Shown here in pieces: positions 54,243 through 64,000 of a stretch of 64,000 nt of DNA. Under the pieces are notes generated by a model. That model worked only from the letters and a program-made list of their open reading frames with translations, made no database searches and was not told the origin of the DNA. Every line of letters begins with the position of its first letter. The stretch's first letter is position 1. The position numbers were made by a program, and so were the translations under genes. Origin of the DNA: Amphibalanus amphitrite (taxonomy: Eukaryota > Arthropoda > Thecostraca > Balanomorpha > Balanidae); assembly GCF_019059575.1 (NCBI RefSeq), contig NW_024881838.1, positions 565,501 through 629,500 on the forward strand, given 5' to 3'.

Positions 54243-57200
54243 CTGTGAAAGCAGAAAAGAGCTGGTCAATAGGAGTCACTGCATCGGAAACTGTTCACTG
54301 CATAGGACACTGATCACTAATCGTCTCCCTCCGTATCATTAGCAACCATTGGTTCGGTCACATGGTCAGACACTGGTTATTAGACTGAACACTGGTGTCA
54401 CCACTGCTTAGTCATTGATCACTGATGGTTGCTGAACCAAACACTAGTGACTGACGACGACCACTCTAGAGATGTGATCAAATCCATAATGTGACACGCG
54501 CGTCACGGCGTGTACACAGACACAGAATGATGGACGAAAAGCGGCGGCAGATGTTTGAGTAGGCCGGCCCGGTTCGACGGCAGCGGTTTGGAGCTAACGA
54601 GGGGCGTGAGGCCGCCGGTCGCTGCTGCTGCAGTCCCGGGGAAATGGCAACGCTCCCGGCAGAGCTTCGGAAATGGCGGCGCTTCCCGTCTTGCCACCAG
54701 AATAACAACTCGCTAGATGGGACGGCGCGGAGCCGACCGGCGCCGCGGCTCGACCTTACTCGGCAGACGGGGACCAAGATAGGAGAGAGATGCTGACATA
54801 GCTCAGGGCGGAGACGCTGAGCAGCCAGCAGGCGGAAATGCGAAATGCCGACCGCACGAGGTGCAGCCATGATAATTATAAGCTCTGATTACTAGATCTC
54901 CACTGGCAGTAGGGTATACTTCGGCCGGCGGTCAGCTCCAGGTCGCTGTGCCGCGTCCCTAACGAGCATGTCTCCAACAGTCACTCTGTGCGACCGTTCG
55001 GTCAGAAACAGCGTGGGAAAGCCCGACCGGTCGACCGGGCCCACTTAGCGAGCCAAACGCATGCGACAGGTGGTCGCTGCCACCTCGCCCCGCACAAATA
55101 CGAGTGTCGGGCGAGTACGTGCTGCGGCGAGCGACCGGCCGTCGGGGGCGACACCCACTAACCTCCCCCCCCCGTCCCACACCCCACACAGGACCGCCCG
55201 CCTCCCACACAATCACACTACACTGGGCGCGCATGGCGTGTGACCGACCACAAAAACAGTGACAGCACGTGGGGCGGCGTTTTTTGTCCCGTCCGTCAGT
55301 CGGCCGGGAGGGTAGCGCTGGCGGCGGCATCGACCGGTGAGGCGGTGGGCGCCGGGAGGACGGAGAGAGCACGAGAACAGCTGACTGATCGGAGAGGACT
55401 AGCTATTGCGATTTCGGGGAGAGATACAGAGAGCACGAGGATCGGCGACCGACTGCCCTAACCGCTATGCCTAACTGGTTGTGGTGTCAGTTATAGCCAG
55501 TCCCATGAGTTGAAGCCTGGGTGAGCACAAGGCTACAACTCATGGGAAAGGCAGGAATTCCTCACCCAAAACCATCGTACACTTTGCGTGGAGAGGTATA
55601 CGGTTCACCCCTGTGGTCATACACAATCCGTCAGCCTCAATCTTTCGGAAGACGGATAATCCAAAGCAGTCTTATCGAACTTCCACCTCAAATTTACGAC
55701 TTTTAGTGCCCTTCGCTCAAAGAAAGGCAAACAGCCGGCTTAGTGAATCAGGTGTTTCCTACATTGACTATCTATCCTAATTACCCGGTCTATGGTTGAT
55801 CATGTTATTGAAGTCCGTAAGCGATGCCTTATTATACAAGCCAATATAGCGGAGAAGAGCGACAAGCGGCAAAAATACAAAAGGTTTCAATGTACCCGGG
55901 GCAGAACACATCCATCAGATGCGCCTCAGTGAACGACAGAAGGCAAGACGCGCAATCTTTGAGCTCCATCATCTACGAACAAAGAACGGCTTTGTTATTG
56001 ACCAATGGTTATCTCAGATATAGGATACATCCAGAAAGCTGTCAGCAATGGCGGCGCGCAGTTATGTTCAGCGCGAGGTAGGTACTGTTCGACGAGCTTA
56101 CAGACGACCCGACCACGTTTTTAGAAAGAACGGCTCGGAGATGCAAGGCCATGCACCAGCGATTTTCATGGGACAGGGCTCCGCAGTACACCATGGTACT
56201 CAGTTTGTTTGATACAATGAGCTCAGTGATCTCACGTCAACTGAACATACCTATATCTATAATGAGAATATTACCAAATGTACAAATTAACGCTGCTCCC
56301 GCTCAGGCAGACACCCCCCCCCCCCAAAAAAAAACTTTCTTTCCTCGGCGATCAATGACATTATTTGATACACCAGTCGCTGCCAGCCTTCTAGCGATGG
56401 CTTGATTGCATATCTAGCGACTGGCTATATAGCCAGGGGCGGAGACCTCCCTGGCCTGCCAAGTGAGTCTGACAGACCGTCGCCGCTCGGCGCGCGACAC
56501 CGGACACCAATCTCGGTCGCCGCTTCTTCATACCGGCAAAAAGGATCGTTTTTCTATGCCGCAATCGGGGTCGGCCGGCCGCGCGCACCGCTCAGCGCCG
56601 CAGCGCGATTCGCGCCCGCCACAGCCGCGGACGGTCGTAAAAAGCCGCACTGCCCGGCCGGCACAGCGCGCGGCCACGCGGCGGCGGCTGCAGCGACGGC
56701 GGCGACGGGGCGGCGGCGGCCGACTGACGCCCATCGATCCCGGACAGCGGCCGAACAAAGGCAATGGCGCCGGCCGCCGCCGCCCGCCCGCACCCTCTCG
56801 AGCCAGCGCCCGCCGGACACAATTAGCATGATATAATCGGCCGGCGTTCCGGGGCACATGCCACTGGGTCAGGTCAGGTCCTGATAGCTGGGTCGTGTCC
56901 GGAGGGGGAGGCTGCAGTCTGTGATAGTGCGTGTGTGGGAGAGTGGGAGGCAGGGGAGTCTCTGCGTCCGTGCGCGCCCGTAAGTGTTTGCACCGCGGGG
57001 GTCGCCCGGGTCGGCTCTGGGCGGCCAATATCCGGCGCCGGCTGTCGCCAGCCGTGTCCGTTATTGCTTTCCTATCGATGGCGGTGGGTGTGGCGCTGCA
57101 CCCCTGCACTGGCGCCAGGCGCCGCCCGCCCGGGCCCAGCCCGCAGACAGCCCGCTGTCAGCCATGGCTCTGCAGCCGGGACGCCGGCCGGAGCTGCAGA

Positions 57201-60200
57201 AAGTCTCAGCGGGCGGTCCTTGCAGCCCGCCCGGGACCACTGTGTGGTCTGCCGGGACCAACTGCGCGGTCCCGCCCGGTGCCATCCTACCCGGGCGTCA
57301 CACAAAGCGAGCGAGAGCGCCGGAGCTGAGCGGTATGAAAGAGCATAGTCGGCAGCGCCGCCGCCGCTGGAACGCGCACGGAGCGGTCCTGCCGCCGTCT
57401 CAATGGAGCCATCGGAGCGCCGGTCCTGCTGCCGAGCGGCCGCCGCGGCCGGTCGGCGGCACTGGGTCAGACCGGCCGGCGCCGGCGCCGCCCCGGCGCG
57501 CGCACACAGAGACTAGCACACTGCAGCCGCCGCCTGTCCAGTCAATGGCCGATTGCGCTGCCGCCGGCCGGGCGCGCAATTCCATCTGGCCGGCGATTCC
57601 GCTGGATGGCGGTGGCGGATGGTTCCGGCGGCCCCTCCCTCCCTCTCTCCTCCCGGCCCAGCTGCCGCCGGGGCAGTGAGTAGTAAAACGGCACGTGGCG
57701 CACGCCGACGCGGCCTGCACTGCGGCGGTCGGCTCGGCTCGCCAGGACAGGGAGGGGCAAGAGGTCACCGACCGGTACGGTGAGCCGACTATTGGACGCT
57801 ACGGTGGCCGCATGACCGCCACCCGTGCACTGCAGAGTGCGGCGGACTTGAACAAAGTGCGGTGACGCCCCGGCCGCATCCCCGCCATCACTCTAATGAC
57901 TGCGACAAAGCGTAGTGTGCACTGTGCATCAGTAATGCTAGATCTGTGTTCCCGGCACCACGGCTGGTTCAGATCCCGGTCCGTTGAGATTTTGGTGTCT
58001 TCCGACACTAAAGAAAACGGGCAATGTGCAACTCTTGCTGCAATGCTGAGCTGGAGATGGGTTGAGCTGGAGATGGGTTAGGGGAAATGTTTGCACCTTT
58101 CGTGCTCAGACATGCATTAGAGCGTCTGTAGCGCTGCCACGTCATCTCAGTGCACCCCACGGCCAGACGCCGGTCAGGAGCACTCCCTGCAGACCGCCGC
58201 CGCGCCGGCCGCAGACGGCCACATTCCGTCCCGCCGCCCTCTCGGTGCCCGCTGCACGCCGGTGCATTGTTGTCGCAGTCCGGGGCCGCGCGCCATAATA
58301 AATGGCGTCTCAGGCGAGCCGGAGGTGACCGCGGTCCGGGCGCCTCGTGCCGGAGAGGCCGGTCGGGGCAGCCGGTGGAATCCCGCACCGGTGCCAGCGG
58401 CTGCAGTGGGCACTGCAGGGGACCGACAGACGCCGACAGGGGCACCGGAGCGAGCGGGCGGCCCCGACCCGGACTGGGACATCACAGGGTGACAGCCGCG
58501 GCCGCCCCGAGACACGGCCGGCGCGGCCACCCTAATTACCGCGCACACTCCCTCCCTAGCACCGCCCGGCAGCACCCAATTACTCGGCCCATGTCTCCCT
58601 GTTGCGGCAGGCCGGGAATACGACATGGAGACAGGCCAGCCCACCGCGCTAATGTCTATTGACAGCCGCCAGTTGACCTTTTGCTTCCAAATCCCGTCAA
58701 CAAGAGCATTAGTGCGCACAATGGCACTGGAGCGGCCGGCTGCCGGTGAACGGGGCGCTGAGCCGGGTTAGCGCTGCGGTCTGGAACTGCGCCGCGGCGC
58801 GGTGGGGGTGTCAGGTGTACCGGGGCCCAGCTGCCGCCGGTGGTGGCCGCCCGGGCACCGTTCCAGCCGCGCTGACCGCCGGTCAGCCGGCCGTGGCACG
58901 CTGCCGACACCGGCTGGCGGAAGTTGACGCCGCTCCAGGACGGCACACTGTTGCTGCTCGGCCGTCGCCAACACAGCTCGGTGGGGCCCTCCCCTCCGCA
59001 GGCCATCATTAGCCGTACCAGACCATACATTATACCACAAAAGCAAATGGCATTAGGTGTGGTCTATTCACGCGCTGTCCATCAAGGGACGGATTGTTTG
59101 CGCCCACCAAAGGAACCTGATCGCGATGAAAGACGCAGGCTAGCTCAGTTCCCCAGCGCTAATTTGACACATGTTCTTATAACGGTGCTTCCAAGTCGTA
59201 ATCACAATGTGGAAACAAGTAGTAGCTGATTACAGTGATTACCAGTACCAGTGTTTTTATCAACATCTACACGCTCTAGTGCCGTGTGAGTGCCAGTCGC
59301 GCCGGTGAGCTCTGTTACCGGCAGCCACACGGTGCGAGCTGAGGTCGAGCCGTGTGCCGCCCCGCGCCACTGACCGGGGCGGGTCCCGGTGGTGCCGTAG
59401 GCCCCGTAATGCCGGCCGGGCGGGCGGGCGCCGGACGGCACCATCGGACAGTCGGCGGACGATTCGGCCGCCGGATCAATGCAAAACGCCCGGCCGTATG
59501 GCGCCGGCCGGCCGGCGGCGGGCACCGCGTCAGTCGGCCCGCGGACCGGCCAACGCCCTCCGGGACCGCGGCGACCCCTGAGCCACACCCCTACCCGGGC
59601 TCCACAGACCCACGGCAACCCCAGAAACGCGTCCCCATCCCGCTCCCCAAGCCACTCTGCCAGCCAATAGCCACAGAGCCCGCGTCCAAGCTCACTTCAA
59701 CCGGCTACTCCTGAGGCTGTTTTCCCAGCCACGTAGCCAGCTCGTGCCAGTCCTTTCCAGTCCTGAGGTCGCTCTCCCTGTCAGCCAGTTTCCAGTCCTG
59801 AGGCCGCTCTCCCAGCCAGCTCCTCGGTCCCCAGTGCAGTGCGGCGGCCCGGACCGCTCGCGCCCGTATGCACATACCAATGGTCGGCGGCAGCGGCCGC
59901 GGACGGGCGCCGCCTACTGATGCAGGCAGCGCCGGCCGGCCGCGGTCACACGGCTGACACGCGACGGCGCCGCCGACCCAGCGTGCATACGGCAGCGATC
60001 TCCGCACGGCTCGAGTCTGTCCCGGGCCGCCGCGACCTGGTGACCCGCGCGGTCCGGTCACCGGCACAGCACGGTGCGGCGCTGCGGACGGCCGGTGCCC
60101 GGCCGACGTCTTCTCTCTCCCGGCCGGCCGTGTGATCACCCGCACAATCAGCCTGCATTCAGAGGCGGCACACGGCCGTACCGGGCGTCATTAGCGGGTA

Positions 60201-61916
60201 GACGGGCGCCGCCGCTGGCGGCCACACTCGCGCAGACGACAGCTTAATGAGGCCGAGCGGCGCGCGGCGCGAGGTGTCGGCCCCAGGTGTCGGCCCCACT
60301 GCCGTCTCCGGTGGCATGACGGCGCAAAAACCGGTCACCGATCAACGGCTCGGCGCAGACACACACGGCTGGGGACGGGCGGAGCCACCGGCTCAGCGCT
60401 GACGCACGCGGCTGGGGACGGGCGGGGCGCGAGATCTGGCACCGGAGACGGGCTAGCGGCGCGGCATGGGCTGACGCCATCAATTTCGCGCTGCAGCTGC
60501 TCCGCTCCTCGCCAGGTAAACAGAGACGGCTAAGTAAACACACCGTTGCCATGGTGACAGGCTTTGGAGGCTCAGGCGGCGCATGAGCGCGGCATGACGA
60601 CGGCTGTGCGCCGGTGCTGAGATAGGGCTGGGACTTGACTGATACTAGACAAGACCGGGACCGTAACGGGACCGACCTGGGACCGTGGAGCGCCGCTGCA
60701 CGCGCCGCCCATACACCAGACGCTCGCTCAGCCGGACACATCGAGCCCATCTCAGAGCGCGCTAAAAACGCCGACAAAAACGGCGCCGGCTCTGGTGTGC
60801 GGCGGCGGGCGGCGCGGGCGCGCGCCGTTTCGCGAGGCTACGTGCCGCCGCGGCCGACCGCCCGCCGAGCGGAGCGCACGCCGGCAGCGGGCAGTACAGC
60901 CAGACAGACGGACAGACGGACGGACCGCCAGGACCGGCGACACCCGGCCAGTCGTAACCCCATGGCAAACAGTCGGCCGGAACCATGGCAACTTTGATCA
61001 AACAGAGCGGCGGGCGCTATTGCAGCGGCGCTGCGCCACAGCGCTTCATTAGAGGCCAGTCGGGGTTGGAGGCAAACACCGGCCGCCGGCGCCGCGGACC
61101 GCTCCACCGCTCCACAGGTCCACCCGACTCCATCGGTCAACATTTCATCGGACTCCAGCGGTAAAAGTTCCATCGGACTCAGCCAGTCCGCCCGGCTCCA
61201 CCGGTCCAAGGTCCATGGCTCACCGGACTTTACCGGACTCAGCAGGATCAACGGACTTCGGTTCAACCTATTCCAGAGGCCATGCATATTACATAGCCCA
61301 TACTGCACGATTCGCACAACTCCGCCGGACCTCACTAGTCCCCGTTCCACCGTATTCCACCGGTCTTACGGATTCCACTATTGACGGTCAGCGGTGCATG
61401 GTGTGGCGTGAAGCTCGATGGATGAAATGACAAATGGTGCCTTCCAAAAGCGGCACGTGGCAATGCAGCAGTCTTGCAAGCTTATTAGTTTCTAGGAACT
61501 ATCCCCTAGAATGGCCTGTGGGTTCTTTGTTGGCGGATTTCCACAAACTATGGCACAAAAACCACTTCCGACACAGATAATTCGATCGACATTGGGCCTG
61601 TGATCCGGAACGCTTCCTACTGAAGGAACCTGGGTACGGTGAACGGCCACAGTGTCAAATACAGGCCGCCACTGCTGAGATCGTGCCCAGGTTCAGTTTC
61701 CGGGATCGGTGTCTGGCTCAGCACAGATGCACTTAGGCTGAGGGAATGGACCAACGGGATCAGGCCACGGGAGACCTGAGGTCATTAGTTGAAAACAGTT
61801 TGTCCAGACTGGATTTGCTTATGCAAGACTTGGAGTGTACTACACATCAGTCGCAGACTCGCAGTCGCGAATAATCATGAGAATATTTGCTGGCATATGT
61901 TTTATACCACATGCCG

Positions 61917-61972
61917 TAGACCACTATATACCTATATATAGTGGTCTATGGCCTATATATACCTATATAGGC
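61917..61972. repeat. two adjacent perfect AT-rich hairpins
   Basis: TAGACCACTATATA (61917-61930) and its exact complement 61935-61948 flank a 4-base loop. GCCTATATA (61951-61959) and its complement 61964-61972 form a second one, also with a 4-base loop. Confidence 0.85.
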
Positions 61973-62097
61973 ATATAGGATACATGCACAATATTTGCGC
62001 TTTAGACCAAAATGTAGGCAATTTAGCGAGCAGTTTTGCAGTGAGAAACGTGAGAGTCCGCAATCCTGTGCCGGACGTTTCTTCGTCGATGCTGGAC

Positions 62098-62345
62098 CGC
62101 AGCCGTTACATCTACCCCGAACTGAACCCGAGCCGATATATTTACCCCGGGACTGAGCCCCAGCCGTTATATCTACCCCGGGACTGAGTCAAAGTCGTTG
62201 TATCTCCCTGGGACTGATAGATACAGCTCGAGCCGCTGTATCTTTCCTAGCCTGGGCCGGAGCCGCTACTTCTCCCCCCCCCCCCCCTCATGGGCCCGAG
62301 CCGCTCTGTCTCCCCGGGACTGAGCCCGCAGCCGCGGCAGCCCTT
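62098..62345. repeat. about 30-bp minisatellite (GAGCCG...TATCTACCCCGGGACTGA)
   Basis: Seven or eight diverged units run from 62098, each with an AGCCG(T/C)T(A/G)TATCT core and CCGGGACTGA; a C run of about 16 interrupts the array. Confidence 0.75.
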
Positions 62346-63201
62346 CCGAGAACGGAGCGCTCGCCGGCCGGCCGGCCAGGCTCGGCGGCGCGCAGCACTC
62401 CCCTGAGCCCGGCCGGCGCCAGCGGCCGCCATCCATTCGAATTTCGCACCGGCCATGGCGCCGTGCAGCGCCGCTCGAGCGAACGCGGGGAGGAGGGAGG
62501 CGGCGAGAGCCGGTTCCTCGCGCGCCACCGAGTGCAGCACGCCGCGACACAAGGTCAGACGGAGCCGGTGCACGGGCCGGGCGGCGGACCGCTGCACTGG
62601 CGCGCCGGCGGGCCAGACAGGGCGCCGGGGCTGGCGCTCTGCAGCCGGCGGCCTGAGGTGAGGCGGCGCGCCGCGGCACCTGCCCGGTGTAAAATAAACA
62701 GTGCCGCTCACCGGCACACCATCAGCGGCGGCGGCGGCCGCGCAGGCGGCCACATGACCCGCCATCGACCGTTTCCAGACTTCCGTCGGTGTCGGCCAAA
62801 AATACGGGCTCGCTGCGTCGTGCGGCCGACCGCCTCCGCATCCCGGCTGCACCGCTGGCCGGCCGATACCACGGCCCCTCACCAACCGCGGCCGACACCA
62901 CCGGGCCCTCACCAATCGGGCCGACACCAGACGCTGGTGCCGCGCCAATAAGCCTGATGCACCAGGCCCGCGCTGGCACCGGTGCACGGCGAGCAACAGC
63001 CCGTCAGCGGCCGGCGGCCGGTGTCGGGCTGACCAGTGATCGCTCAGCACAGGTGCCGCCGCCGCCTCCCGCGATCAACAGGCAGCCCGGCTGGCCGACG
63101 GCCAACGCGCCGCCCCCGCCACCTCGCGCGGATTCTGGAAACCGGCGCCGGCGGCGGCCTGGCTGTGGCCGTCGGCCCAATCAATACCATCAACACACAG
63201 C

Positions 63202-63235
<34 letters not shown>

Positions 63236-63439
63236 CGCGTATACACGGCCGGCGGGCGGCTCTGGGACAGCCGCCCCCGCCCCCGCTCCGGCCACCGCCC
63301 GGACCATCCGCCAGATAATAGTGATGAAGATGGACGCGGCGTCAGCGGCGGCCGATGAGCGTTTTGTCGCCATCAGCCGGCGGCGCGAGTGGTCATTATT
63401 GGGCTGGCGGTCACGGAGAGATGGCCACTCGCCCTCAGC

Positions 63440-63720
63440 GCTGGCTGCCACTGCCCGGCGCAATCTGTCACTGTCTGAAGAGAGGTGGCGAGGCTATCGT
63501 TGTCTGGCGCTGTCTGCAATTATATGACGCTGTCTGTCATTGTCCGGCGCTGCGCTAACAGTCTGACGCAATCTGTCATTATTTGTCGCCGCCCCAGCCA
63601 CTGTTGGCTATTGTATGGCGCTGTCTGCCATTTTCTGCCATTTTCTGGCGCTGCCCTGTCACTGTCTGTCTTTTTCGGACGCTATCTGGGATTACCAGTC
63701 GCTGTCTGATGCAAGTCTCT
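63440..63720. repeat. about 20-bp minisatellite (TGGCGCTGTCTGTCATTGTC-like)
   Basis: GGCGCTGTCTG(C/T)CATT and variants recur about ten times with substitutions and indels. Confidence 0.65.
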
Positions 63721-64000
63721 GGACAAGACACAGACAGCTGCGTCAGTCGCCGGACAGGACATTGAAAACGGACAGCAGCGGGCAGCCAGTACGCTGGCGC
63801 AAGCAGAGATCGGGTGGGCAACGGCAAAGTTACGGACGGGCTTAATACCGCATGGAAAGAATCTCAAACTAACGGCCTGCTACAAACTGCTCGACTTAGT
63901 TAATGATATTCATGCCAGAGGGCATTAAACAATGTGGATATTGCACAGAAGCACCGCAGTTAGCGATGTTCCAAGAGTGATTGCTTTGAAATAGTAGAGA

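Larger units (their letters stand above)
54243..64000. other. large 5' intron or upstream region of mbl; no exon recognised
   Basis: Very GC-rich from 56400 to 60900 and from 62300 to 63450, dense in CCGGCC/GGCCGG. Many open frames exist on both strands but none contains a CCCH finger or other known domain. A hairpin of about 17 bp (CCCATGAGTTGAAGCCT against AGGCTACAACTCATGGG) lies at about 55502-55543. C runs occur at 55167, 56317 and 62274. The exon with finger 1 must lie further right. Confidence 0.5.

Noticed and set aside
62098..63720. Regularly spaced repeats considered as a CRISPR array
   Set aside because: Units are adjacent and diverged without unique spacers, and the genome is eukaryotic; they are minisatellites.

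Overview
The window is eukaryotic: five protein-coding genes broken by GT-AG introns, one tRNA gene inside an intron, and many simple repeats and DNA-transposon remnants. The gene set (lysyl hydroxylase, a Gβ closest to the fly eye-type Gβ, an RB-like pocket protein, a GalNAc-transferase and muscleblind), together with a mariner-type transposase and small TA-flanked MITEs, points to an arthropod. The GC-rich, repeat-rich sequence makes a crustacean my best guess, but the species is inferred, not shown.

Layout. (1) Positions 281-10442, minus: the N-terminal part of procollagen-lysine 2-oxoglutarate 5-dioxygenase (PLOD); the dioxygenase end lies off the left edge. A tRNA-Glu(UUC) sits in one of its introns on the opposite strand. 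(2) Positions 12082-16983, plus: a complete 348-residue G protein beta subunit, divergent from PLOD. A second signal-peptide exon that could serve PLOD lies antisense in Gβ intron 1. (3) Positions 19150-29602, minus: a complete RB-like pocket protein (p107/p130 type) of about 1201 residues in 18 exons, with a broken mariner transposase in one intron. (4) Positions 33551-37816, plus: a complete polypeptide GalNAc-transferase of 607 residues in nine exons. (5) From about 38783 to beyond the right edge, minus: muscleblind (mbl), with zinc fingers 2-4, a polyQ/polyA C-terminal exon, and further downstream a second pair of CCCH fingers ending in its own stop codon. The last 9.7 kb is GC-rich sequence in which I see no exon; the first-finger exon must lie off the right edge.

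The genes do not form a pathway. PLOD and the GalNAc-transferase both act in the secretory pathway (collagen modification and mucin-type O-glycosylation), Gβ in signalling, RB in cell-cycle transcription, and mbl in splicing.

The most unusual signal is that exon edges with their splice sites are repeated in tandem in the adjoining intron ('exon-edge echoes'), in PLOD, Gβ, RB and the GalNAc-transferase. In RB exon 10 the copies keep the protein sequence through a synonymous change, and the nearest copy's donor would add 31 codons in frame. Other points of note are an inversion inside the mariner copy between 14-bp inverted repeats that belong to its own coding sequence, a possible alternative pair of mbl zinc fingers, and a 13-bp AGGTCA array just upstream of one acceptor.
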